Assembly (NCBI RefSeq): GCF_032854445.1
Contig: NC_088301.1
Coordinates: forward strand, 41,597,116 to 41,661,115
Reading direction: 5' to 3'
DNA: 64,000 nucleotides
Source: Liolophura sinensis
Lineage: Eukaryota; Mollusca; Polyplacophora; Chitonida; Chitonidae
Positions 44,877-64,000 of this stretch are shown here, in pieces. Numbering within the stretch: the first letter of the stretch is position 1; every line of letters begins with the position of its first letter. The notes beneath the pieces are model-generated. The model was not told the DNA's origin, ran no database searches, and saw only the letters and a list, made by a program, of their open reading frames with translations. A program made the translations under genes and the position numbers.

Positions 44877-47705
44877 TAATCACTCCATAAAATCGGCATT
44901 GAGTCAAATTACAGCAAACCTTAAATGAGTCATCGGTAGGCAGTCATCTGTCGACGAATGCTGATGGAACTGCACTGTACTGTAGGCCTATCTGTCATCG
45001 AAGGCTTCGCTGGTTAACTGCGCTCGTGCCGTATACGTAGGCCTGGGTCGGCGGCATGGAATAACTGTACAGCTCACACGTCACGGCAACTCGACGAAAC
45101 ACACAGGCCCCTATGCAAATTCCACTCACAAAATCTCGTCCACTGCTCCCTATTACCAGAATATTTGATGTACAGGCTTCGTACGTAAACCATCAGACAG
45201 TCCAGCGTGTTACTCGGTGGCTAGTATGCCGGGAAGCTGCTTCGTAAGGCTAATTCTGAGTTACCACTTGCCACGATATGTCGGCATCCGGCAGACATGT
45301 TGTCTATTGATCAATCATGCGCTAGTTGTGATGACCTGGTTTACACACATGCAGAGCAGTCGATAGCTCAACACAGACCTGCACGCACTTGTCTTCCGAC
45401 ATGCACTGAACTAATGCGGTACCTGACGAATGGTAGCCTAACTACCTGCTCGGGGTCGGTATCAGTGTATAACAGCCGTTGATCATGCCACGGACGGGTG
45501 CACATGTATATATGCTACTGTGTCGGTACCCTATTTGTTGTATACATGGAAGGGGTCTTTATGTACCGGTACATACTCGGGATAGGATACAGTTTAAAAG
45601 TTACACTTAGATTTGAAAAGCTTGCGTCCTGCGCACAAAAGATTAAAGCAGTGGCCATATACAACACGACAGAACCTACATTTTAATGTATAATAAATGG
45701 GGAGATGATACATAAAGCTGAGCTGAGCAGCTTTAAAGGTGTTAGCCCGAGGGTTGTGTTGGGAACGATTTAGTTGCTCGACAACTAGCCATGAACTGCA
45801 AAGTATTTCACATTCATCAATGTTAAATAACAGGTGCTTGTTTAAATCGTTTTATTTGTGATCCTTAATTAGTTTATTTATTTGCTCATAAGATTCAGAT
45901 TTTTACTTTCGTTTTATTCTTTAATTTTCCCCTATATATTGTGTCTGCATGTACATGCGTAACAGATTATATATTAGCGTATACAACACACAGGCATACC
46001 TATGCAAGCGTGTCGGACCCACGTACAGTGTAAACAACACTTATATAATTTTAGTAGGCTACAGCCATAAAAGTACGGGGAAAACAGCATAGTGTCCACA
46101 TGAATTAGAGTGTCCTCTCTCTGGTGAACTCTTCCACTTGCATGTGGTATATATATGGCATGCATGGATACTGGTGGAAGTCAGGCCGAAGACAACGCAT
46201 ATTAGAGCATATAAATATATATTATGTATATAGCCTATAGTTTACACGGCCTGTGTGACCTTCGGCGTGTGACACGCCTATAGACAAAACAAAAGTTGGG
46301 TAGGCCTATATAACTGTATAGCATGCCATATAGATGAAGATTTTGCATGGTTTGTCAACAAAACATGCATGGTGATCATTCTTATATGGAATTACGTTAG
46401 TATATCCCATGCATATCGCATTAAAAGGTGTAAAGGTCTAGTCTACCCAACTTACGTTTTTGTAACCATCTCTTATGTGCATGCATCGATCATATACACA
46501 CCACAAAAAAAAGAGAAAAAAACTGTAATGCATGCGTGTTACATGCATGTATATGTTTTAGCTTTTCCCTCATTGCATTGGGACCGGGAGTTAGGACGGT
46601 GCGGGGGGGGGGGGGGTATCATAGCGGGATATGTTTGCCCCCTCCCAATCCATCACCCGCCCTAATTAGTCTTCATAATAAATGATATAAATATAAACGA
46701 ATAGGTGGATAAAGTAGTCTTAAAGATAAAATGTTTGGCTTTGGAATATATCGATCTACACGCATTGCATCAATGTATATTGAAACTTGAATCATTATTA
46801 ACATTTCACGCTTTTATTCACCTGAAATTGATTTTCAATGTCTCTCTCAGGCTATACGGAGGTTCAGTACATTCCATGACCTTCGCCCTTCCGTGTTGAG
46901 ATGCCCCTTTTCCAAGTGGGAAATATATATAAATTAAAATGTATGTATAGGATTTCTAAATAATTAACCAGCGAGAACTGAATTCGAGTCAAGGGTCTGA
47001 TCCGCCATGGCGTGAAAAAGGAGTGTCCAAAAATGCATACATGCATATACACTACTCATACAAATAAAGCAAACATGCCGATATCGTTACATGTTATATT
47101 TATTTGTTATAAGTTACTATAAACTAGCACCATCTGAAATCAATTAATTTTGTGTTAATGCAAAACTTAATCAGGCGAAGTCTGCTCACGACGAGTTCTC
47201 GAGCAACCATGCATGCATAAAGCTTATGTCTATATGCATGTCGCCTTGATTCACGCGTAATTAGGTCCGACAGCACGAACGTGAAATAGAAATAGTTGAG
47301 ACTTTATCCGCTATCAGTTATTCTCCATCGTGTGGACTCGGATAATTGATTTTCGTGAACAAGACGATATGTGTCTATATAGTAGTAACGGATAATGTCA
47401 AAATATATATACATGTAAATGTATACTGCAAATTGTATTTCTATTTACATTTAACTCGAATTGACAATATTTTTAGTGTCGTTATTTTAGACAGAATTCT
47501 TAACAAAATCCATTACATATGAAAACAGGGGGGAAAAAGTAAGATAATTAACATAAAAAGAAACTGATTAGACAGAAACAAAAAGGTATCATGTGGCCAT
47601 GAGAAATTGTCACAACCACAAAATGTTGAACTCAAAATTTATAGGATAGCCCTAAAATAGGATATCCCTATTAATATCCGAGGGGAAAAAAGCAATTAAA
47701 TTACC
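44877..47705. other. Intergenic region
   Basis: The first ~400 bases are GC/CpG-richer and should hold the 5'UTR and promoter of the ParB-like/C2H2 gene. Beyond that there is AT-rich DNA with ATATAT runs and a run of about 13 G at 46603-46615. No exon could be supported; open frames here are short and without motif. Confidence 0.4.
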
Positions 47706-47963
47706 CCTTATTTATTTACTTATTTGGTGTTTTATGCCGTACTCAAGAATATTTCACCTATACGACGGCGGCCAGCATTATGGTGGGAAAAACAAATGGG
47801 CAGAGCCCGAGGGAAACAACCATCCGCAGGTAGCTGTCAGATCTTCCCACGTACGGCCAGAGAGGAAACCAGCATGAGCTGGAATTAAACTCATGGAGAC
47901 TGCATTGGTGAGAAGGCTTCTGTGTTATTACTCTACGCTAACCGACTGAGCCACGGGGGCCCC
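47706..47963 (-). mobile_element. MetaSINE, near full length
   Basis: Minus-strand copy from the ATTT-type tail and ggtgttttatgccgtactca through ccagcattatggtgggaaaa to the tRNA-like head gactgagccacgggggcccc. Probable target-site duplication taaattac(c/a)c on both sides. Confidence 0.88.
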
Positions 47964-48744
47964 TCTAAATTACACTGAATAAACAACTTTTTTGAACCCT
48001 TAAACATTTACGTTATCAAATTCTATATTTTGTATTTAATAGTTGAATTCTGCTTTGTAGACACTTTTCTGCATGTTCAGTGATCGTTCTTAAATTACTA
48101 GGCAGATAAAACACATACTATATATTTATCACGGGAGCCGTTATGCCATCCAATTCAACACGAAAAACGGATTCACCCAGTCAACACAGGCCTCATTTGT
48201 TTCACCACAATTCATGGGGATTCATACTGGTGTATCAATTCTACTCTTTGGTAGAAAGAATATAAAGCACCAAGCATTTCATCACGGTGACCGATTATAC
48301 GAAATACATAGACGAAGCGTAGTGGTAAAAGTATGTGAAAAGTGACTACCCATTCTGTTCAACAATGAAACTTGATAAACACTGGCAAAACTTTACCCAT
48401 TCTGTTCAACGCATCCTGTCTCTACGGGTACTAGTATGCCACAAATTGACAGCAGTATACGCTCGATCCTTCTATTTACATAATAATTTCACCAACTAAA
48501 TAATTTTGAAACATTTTGAGGAGGAATGATTGTGTGTAAAGTAGATAATTCCCATGTGGATACATTCCTTCATGTATGTTAGAATTAATTATTTCATTGC
48601 AGTTCAATCGGGTACTCTAGAATACTTCATTTATGGCCGTGGTCAGGTTTTTGTGTGGGGGAATCCTGTAAGAGCTTTGATTTCCCTTACAACTTCATAC
48701 AAACTTGACCTAGAACATTTGATTTGATAGTTGTTTAATGCCAC
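47964..48744. other. Intergenic, nothing recognised
   Basis: AT-rich, no supported exon. Confidence 0.35.
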
Positions 48745-48789
48745 ACTCAGGAAATATTTTTAAGTATGGCGTACAACTCCAATGAAATA
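48745..48789 (+). mobile_element. Old MetaSINE 3' end
   Basis: aggaaatatttttaagtatg then gcgtacaactccaatgaaat, about 80% like the family tail, directly abutting an opposite-strand copy. Confidence 0.55.
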
Positions 48790-48957
48790 ATTATTTATTT
48801 ATTTATTTGATTGGTGTTTGACGCCGTTCTCAAGAATATTTCACTTATACGGCTGCGGCCAGCATTATGGTGGGAGGAAACTGGGCACAGCCTGGGGGAA
48901 ACCGATGACCATCGGAGATGAAGGCAGCATGAGCTGGACTTGAGCTCACAGCGACTG
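48790..48957 (-). mobile_element. MetaSINE, internally deleted
   Basis: Minus-strand tail ttgattggtgtttgacgccg through gcggccagcattatggtggg and gatgaccatcggagatgaag to agctggacttgagctcacag. The head is mostly missing. Tail-to-tail with the preceding fragment. Confidence 0.82.
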
Positions 48958-49920
48958 ATGAAATAATAAAATATTCATCATCTCTTTACAGAAGTATGAA
49001 CACCCTTACACTTTCACAACATAAACACACAAAAGGCAAAGTTTCAGTACGAAAATGAATGGATTTATGTTGATTTAACCATGAAGACAACACAAAAGAA
49101 TCAGATCTATCAGCTGTACAAACAATGAGCGAGCAATATTGTTTAAGACTTCATGAACATGGATTATTACTCACATATAATGTCTGAATTGGAAGTCAAG
49201 TAGCATAGCAATATCTTATTCCTCAAAACAATTTAATATTACGGTGTACATCTAATTCATATTTTGTCTGCATGGTGTTATTGCTGTAATTTTAGGGAGC
49301 AGAAATTATACTTCAACCTTTTTCTTCAACACTGGCACGCTTGTTACAGGACTTTGTTGGCACAAGTAGTAATTCACTTTAATAATTTAGATCCCATGAA
49401 CTAACAGGTCGATACGTGAGCACAAGCAGAACACTGTTCACCTCGACACGTGGCCCACCGGTATTCACCTGAGTTATCTCCCCTTAACGTTTTGTAAACC
49501 ACTTTGTACCCTCACCAATGCATCTGTCTATGCGATACAACGTATTTATTACCGTGTTAACATTGCTGTGCTGGCTAAGGTGATCTCGGGCTAAGAGAGT
49601 TTTCGGCAAATAAGCCCAAAACAACAATAAACACATTGAACACATCAGGACAAATCTTATACGGGAATGAAGACATTTCCATAAATACTGTTCAAATGCA
49701 TTCAGTTTTCTGAAGTGTATGTAAAGATGAAAGGTAATGAAGATGTCTTTCGAACACTTGCTCTCTAGAAGATGCTAGGATATGGTGTTCAGGATATTTA
49801 ATTCTGATGTGATATCCTGAATAGCATAAGAGTCAAGCAGTTGTCTTCAAAACAGCTGTTTACAACATGGCACAAATGAAGTCTTCTGGTTGTCAATAAT
49901 ATATCGGCTTCACCATGTTA
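48958..49920 (-). other. RUVBL1 3'UTR and flank
   Basis: No exon. On the minus strand AATAAA at 49545-49550, ~370 bases after the RUVBL1 stop, is the best candidate poly(A) signal. Confidence 0.45.
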
Positions 49921-58441
<8,521 letters not shown>

Positions 58442-61400
58442 ATGAGTGACCAGGAGGCCAGTGGTGATGAACGGGATGTAGAATTAGGTGAGGGAGAAGA
58501 AACCATTGAGGAGAGAGAGGAACCAGATTATGAAATGCCTATATCAGCACTACCTCCCAAAGTCATCCTGCAAGAGGAAAACCAAAAGGAGGTGTCTGCT
58601 AGTCCGGCCTTTCAAGTTCTTGATGATGTAAGCAGTTGAATAAAGATGCTTGATAAAATGTTAATGTGCAAGAGCACTCCCCCTCAGTCCATGAAATCAT
58701 GTTTAAATCTATCATAATATTAAAAGAAAGCTGTGTTAATCTGAATAATGAAAGAAACTTGTTTGCCTGTGGTTTGGCATGATTTTAGCCTTGAAAAACA
58801 GGAAAGTTATAAAAACATCAAGATTTGACAAAATAAACTGACAATTTTTTTATTTTTTTTTATTTTTCAGTGTTGGCTCTCTTGTAAAACACAAAATAAA
58901 GCCTAGCTGTCATAAAATATGCATGTACATCAGTGTTTCTCAAAGGGGTTTCTCAAAACATTGCAATCCTTTTGAGAAACAGCCACCAGATATGTGCACT
59001 AGTAAGATTAGTTTCTTCTGTTTTGTTGGAAAGTTTAAAAAGTCATATTTCTTAATTTGACAGCTCTTTCAAGAAGGAAAACTGACTGGAACAAAGGTTG
59101 CTCTGTTAAAAGCAAAGTATACAGAACTTCATGAGACCTTAAAAAAGTGAGTTACTAGTTATACCATATAATATTTTTCTGATCCATAAATGGGTGTGTA
59201 AGTCATAATAATAAAATTGTGACATGTTTTCTTGAAATTGATATTAGTAATAGAAACTACAGGGAAGACGAAATGTTTTGTATTGCTCACAAACATATTT
59301 TAAATTTCCTAGTTGTCATATGAAATGTGTTGTAATCTGTTGTTTCCAATTTAGAATGTTTCGTATGTCCATTATAGCTCAAGGAACAATGAGACTAATC
59401 TCTTAGAAGAGGCCAAGCTTTACACCACAGAACTAGAGAAATTCCAAGGAGAGTTGGAGAAGGCAGATTTATTCCCTGAAGGTTCCAACACAGAGGTGTC
59501 CAAACTTAGGCAACAGTTGCTGAAGCACAATAATGAGTTGTCAGAGGCAGAGGACAGGCAATACCAGCTTGAGTACAAAATTGAATGGTGAGAAATCATC
59601 TCTCTCTAGTGACTTTGCCTAGCAAAAGATGTTTTGTATTAAGACATCTCTGCAGGAAAGGAATAATAAGTATTTGTGATAATGTGATATGTGTCGTGAT
59701 AGTAAATTATAAATGTAAAGAGACAGGTCAGTGTACAGAGTACATGTCTCAGTTTGTTCCTACAAATGATACATGAAAATCATACACTGTGCTTATCACC
59801 AAAGTTGAATATTTAATAGGGAGTTTCTGCATGTATTCTGAAGTTGTGACTGAGCTTGGTCTTGGTATTGTCACATTTTAAGGTACATTGCAAAATGTGC
59901 AAGTTGATCCTAATGTAAAACTGTAGATGTAAGTTCAGCATGATGCACAGACATTAGCAGATATCAGTTTATTCGTTATTTGGAACAGTGTCTGAGATGA
60001 TTTGCCACTTTATTATGTATTTGTTGTCTTTAAAGTTTACAGGAAGAAAAGCGTATTATAGAAAGAGAGTGCTCAAGGATGCCAAAACAAGGAGTAAGTC
60101 CCTTAAAAGCAGTTACTATGACAGGTGATATGTGGAAATGCATATATGGTTATACTGGATTAGTGAACGAGATTCCATTCACTTATACATTGTTATGTGG
60201 TGCTACACTGGACTCTTGCTCCTGTTATAACATTAATGTTAGTAGGTTAGTGGGTATGTTACTTTTTACTCATTGTGAAATGTGTTCTACATTATCAGTA
60301 ATATGGCAATTGTTACATCAGTATAATATAAAAGTTAAGTCGTTTTTATTTAATCATTCGTTGTGATAAATTAAGTATTATTGAGTAGGATGGTGATTTC
60401 ACCAGGTAACTTTCATAATGTCTCTGTCTAGGAGATAGAAAAGCAAATCAAAGAGCTGCAGACATCATGTGATGATATGAAGAAGGAAATAGCCCAACGA
60501 CAAATAGAAGCTCGGAATTTGCGTGAAGATTTGGAGACGAGGCAGAGACAATTTGGACTCGATAAGAAAGAATTTGAAGGGATCACAGAAGAGCTGGAAA
60601 AATGCAAGGTATGCTGTTTCTGTTGTAAATGTTTAGTGTACAGCGATGCCTGTGTATGCCAAGTGGTTAAAGTAACTGGACACTGAGGAATGAAAAAAAA
60701 AACATGCTCTAAATGGTACTGTTAGTGTCATTATTCACAAGAAAGATGGGAAATCTGATGAATGTTAAAGGAGAAGAAAACTTAAAACAATGACACTACA
60801 GGCTGAAAAGAGTACATTTTTTTCTATCTGGTGGTGCCTGCTGCATAATTATGCGATTTTTCCTCGCCATACACGTAAAGTCTGAGAACGGCAAAGCTGT
60901 CATAAATCGCTGAGTTCATGGCATCCTCCATCTTTAACACCCTGTAATTTATGCTAGGGGTGTGTTGCCCCCTTAGCCAATGAGAGTTCTTTAAACTGCT
61001 GGCTTGTTTGTGCAAACTTGGAACCTGCGTCCAACTTTTCGGTTTCCCGATCGTCAAGCGGAAAACGAACTGTACTGTTCACTACCTTCTGGAAAGAAAA
61101 GTTTTACCGGAAATGTAGGAACTGCACTTCGGCAGTTTCCGACAGCAATTCTCCTCCTAACACAGAAGACTTCAGGAATAGTTCTTCAGCAAAATGGAGT
61201 TGCCCACAACGGATTTTGCCGCTGACTTTATTTATAATTTATCAACTTGAGGTACATATTGGAATTTTCCTTTATGGCATGCACCTGCGAGAAAATGCAT
61301 ACTCTTTTCAATGGTTTTTGTTTGATATTTAAATTTTCTTCTCCTTTAATTAGGTTAGTCATGTTAGTTAGGAAATGCAATGTGTCTGTAGGATTTTGTA

Positions 61401-63476
61401 TGAGACTGTTCTTTTTCTCCTTTGCAGGCTGAACTTGTAAGCATTAACACTTTACCTGGACAAATTGCAAAGGAAGCTGATAAACTGATGAGGCAAAAAA
61501 AGTAAGTTCTGATTGTGTTGTTGACAAGTCATCGACATAAATTTATTAATGTGAATATTGCTGGAATAAATTTGGGTGTACATGTTCTTTGTCCACCCTC
61601 ATAATTTACATGTCTGGATGTTGTGCTCATTGATTAAAATTTTGACAGACATGTGAATGAAATTTAATTGTGTTTATCTGTCTTTCATGTTTCAGTGATA
61701 AACAGAATCAAAAAAAGAAATTGGACATGGAATATAATGATTATATGAATCAGTTGAAACAGCTTGAAGTCCGACAAGGGGCGTTGGCTGATGAGAAATA
61801 TGATATTGAGGATGACCTCCATAAGCAGAAAGTGTCTCTTAATGAGAAGGAGCAAGAGTATAACATGCTTATGAAAGAATTTGAGTACATCAAGGAGAAA
61901 GAAGCTGTACTGATGGGAGACAGGTGTGTTGAAAGTCATTATTCAAAATCCATGTTACATTAAGTAAACATTTAGCTCTGATTGGATAAACAGTTAAGCT
62001 TCAGAAGCATTTGAAGTATTTCATTCCATGCCTGGAAGTCTAAACCTGTGTTTAAGCTGGTGATTTCCTTATATCTTTTCACTTTAAATAAAGAGTTACA
62101 TTTGTGTTAGTATGTTAAATAAATATGTTACTGGTCATCTTTTTATGGCCTTTGAACTGTATTTAAACATTTAAGGTATTAACAGTATGGCTACTACTTA
62201 CAGGTGCCACTCTTAACATTGATAATGATGTTGATTCTGATATTAGTGCTGGCACTGATGTTGATAGCAGTAGACACTGATGTTAGTGTCAGCACTCTAT
62301 CTGTGTTAACACTGGTATTGGTTTTGTCATTGTTACAGTTGTGAATGTACCTATTTGGTTTTAGGGCCACTCTGGATGTCAGTCTTAGACACATTCACAT
62401 GGAGAAAAAGTCACTCCATGACATCCACTCGCGCAAGAGCAGAGAAAAGGAGAAGGATATGAGGAACCTGAAAAAGCTGGAGTTGCAGCTTAAGAATGCT
62501 GAAGACTCCCTCAATCATACCAAATCAGTCTATGAAAAGATAAAAAGTCATGTAAGTTGGCAATCACAAATTCTCAATAGCTGTGTCATCCCTCACCCTC
62601 TCACAACAAAGGTGGACTGCTAACTGTAGGGTTTTGTCCTCATCTTGTAGTCAAGCGGCCTGAATGGCGCATGATAAAGGAAAGGATGTTGAGAATATTC
62701 TTCCAGCCCACTGACTGCCAGACAGATAGAACAACTTATAGAGCAACTAGAAGTACAGTGCTCTACATCATACAATGTGAATATCACATAAGTTGCTCAG
62801 ATGAGAAATGAAAGGTATTCAGTTGCTCACGAGACATGAATGATCGACTTGGTTATAGTTTTGACCTTTCACAAGATGTAAGAAAAATGTGTGCTGTTCA
62901 AATTTTTCTACATGTTAAATTTCTCTCTGCTATCTGTATATGAAGATTTCTGAATAGTATCACATAGAGGATGGATTGAAGGCACAGAACTGTGTATTGT
63001 AATGTACTGATAATTTCAGTGATCCATGAATTCATCCTGTTTTTTTTTTGACAGTTGTCTCCCTTCATATGTTATTTGTGTATATGATTGATTGGAGAAT
63101 ATTTCACAATTTGACAGTGGCCATCATTGAAGTGGGAGGAAACCAGACATATCCCGGGGGAAACCCTTGTCCATTCACAGATTGGTGGCACATTTTTCCA
63201 TGTTCAACTAGAGAGGATTTTATGTGCTAAAAACTTCTTGAACCTCAGCTTATCATTAGATAAAATACTTGTGTAGCACACAGCATAAGCTTGAGTGCGG
63301 TGTATGTGTAAGATAATGATTATTTTAATTTTAATTATTTATTCATTTTAATTCAGTATCACCTTTTCATTTGCTTGTAGGTTGACAGTATGCCTAAAGA
63401 TGATGGGTCTTTATTGAAGAAAAGGGAGGAACTACAGAAGGAAGTGGAACAAACCAAACGTGCTCTTGCCCAACAG
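58442..63476 (+). CDS. CCDC146: Coiled-coil domain-containing protein 146, 5' part (runs out of window)
   Basis: Nine coding exons: 58442-58627, 59064-59146, 59378-59587, 60036-60093, 60432-60608, 61428-61501, 61696-61923, 62365-62551 and 63381-63476. All have GT/AG borders and matching phases; 433 residues are in the window. The protein opens with an acidic stretch (MSDQEASGDERDVELGEGEE), then FQVLDDLFQEGKLTGTKVAL, LLKAKYTELHETL, EGSNTEVSKLRQQLLKHNNE and SRKSREKEKDMRNLKKLELQ, and reaches PKDDGSLLKKREELQKEVEQ before the last exon seen. These match human CCDC146 landmarks ([73 protein letters not shown]). From ~70 onward it is almost all coiled coil. CCDC146 (Chlamydomonas MBO2) is a centriole and axoneme component needed for sperm flagella. 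The remaining ~half lies beyond 64000. Confidence 0.93.
60765..61349. mobile_element. piggyBac-type MITE, 585 bp, in CCDC146 intron 5
   Basis: Bounded by TTAA on both sides (60765-60768 and 61346-61349). The termini are perfect inverted repeats aggagaagaaaa, extending with mismatches (gaaaagagta(c)atttt inside). The interior has no transposase. TTAA target duplication and this size point to a non-autonomous piggyBac-like element. Confidence 0.8.
63085..63215 (-). mobile_element. Old MetaSINE relic
   Basis: gagaatatttcacaatttga, gtggccatcattgaagtggg, aggaaaccagacatatcccg, ggggaaacccttgtccattc: about 75% like the family middle in minus orientation. It lies in the CCDC146 intron before the last exon seen. 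Confidence 0.7.
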
Positions 63477-64000
63477 GTAAAAACATAAGAAACCTTTACA
63501 ACCAGCCTGTTTGAGGATGATTGGGTAAATTTACACTAAAAACTTTTCCATCTCACCAGAAACTGTGCCAGGGAAGAAGACACATCTAGTCTTGTGAAGC
63601 TGTAAGGTGGAATGATTCCTGGGAGCTCTTTCAAGGCATAAAATTAGAAATTGACAAACAGCAAGTGACAGGTCTCTCAGTGAGGCAACAATTCATTATA
63701 TATGTATATAAAATCATTTTATCCAGCATGTTTTTATGTACGTAGTTATTTGTAAACTCTTCTACTAGGTAATAGGGGATACTATATATGAAATGTGTAT
63801 TTATTTATTTATTCGAGTAGGACTTTTACTGTGTAATTACTTACACTAATTTTGCTAAACGACGACTGTTAGGTTTACACGTTTTTAGATGCAGAAAGTC
63901 AGGGAGAACCCAGGGGACACCACTACAAATGCTTTATGATGCATGATGAAATGCCACACCTATTCAGTTAGAGCTTGAATCTGTCACATGAACTCATATA
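63477..64000 (+). other. CCDC146 intron, to window end
   Basis: Follows the donor at 63477. No further exon is visible before the window ends. Confidence 0.6.

Noticed and set aside
44485-44928. 147-codon plus-strand frame
   Set aside because: Shadow of the GC-richer first exon of the minus-strand ParB-like/C2H2 gene.
60079-60366. 95-codon plus-strand frame
   Set aside because: It starts in the CCDC146 exon ending at 60093 and reads through a good donor into the intron, with composition unlike the coiled coil.

Overview
This is intron-rich animal nuclear DNA, most likely from a mollusc or a close lophotrochozoan relative. Five spliced host genes could be assembled by eye from splice sites and reading phase. 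The intergenic and intronic DNA is dotted with one tRNA-headed SINE family (about a dozen whole or partial copies) whose central and tail sequence I recognise as MetaSINE-type, which is common in molluscs. The phylum is an inference from these repeats.

Layout: (1) 0.4-3.0 kb, plus strand: three exons of a CYYR1/shisa-like small membrane protein with an extreme Tyr/Cys tract. (2) 4.8-17.5 kb, minus strand: an eight-exon gene for a 1375-residue receptor with two tandem Venus-flytrap ligand-binding domains of metabotropic-glutamate type, one membrane span and a long cytoplasmic tail, but no 7TM, kinase or cyclase domain. Its introns hold three minisatellite arrays and two foldback (MITE-like) elements. 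(3) 19.6-32.8 kb: a decayed Polinton/Maverick with terminal inverted repeats, zinc-finger fragments, DNA polymerase B, adenain-like protease, major and minor capsid proteins, packaging ATPase and integrase. It is broken many times. (4) 33-39.9 kb: SINEs, a diverged second copy of part of the Polinton interior, and a long AT-rich stretch that is probably the 3'UTR of the next gene. (5) 40.0-44.9 kb, minus strand: a two-exon gene joining a ParB/sulfiredoxin-like motif to a C-terminal C2H2 finger. (6) 45-49.9 kb: intergenic DNA with SINEs. (7) 49.9-57.1 kb, minus strand: complete RUVBL1 (pontin), ten exons, 456 residues. (8) 58.4 kb to the window end, plus strand: the first nine coding exons of CCDC146, a coiled-coil centriole/axoneme protein, divergent from RUVBL1.

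The genes do not form an operon-like system. RUVBL1 and CCDC146 are head to head, about 1.4 kb between start codons, and both have ciliary links (R2TP-dependent dynein-arm assembly; centriole and axoneme), so a shared promoter is plausible. The most unusual host locus is the double-flytrap receptor: its second domain keeps glutamate-receptor-like ligand residues, its tail carries a YVNM motif and it ends in a PDZ-ligand-like TCV. That suggests a single-pass amino-acid sensor that signals through recruited partners. Next most unusual is the ParB-like/C2H2 protein with its FVRxGSGRG repeats.
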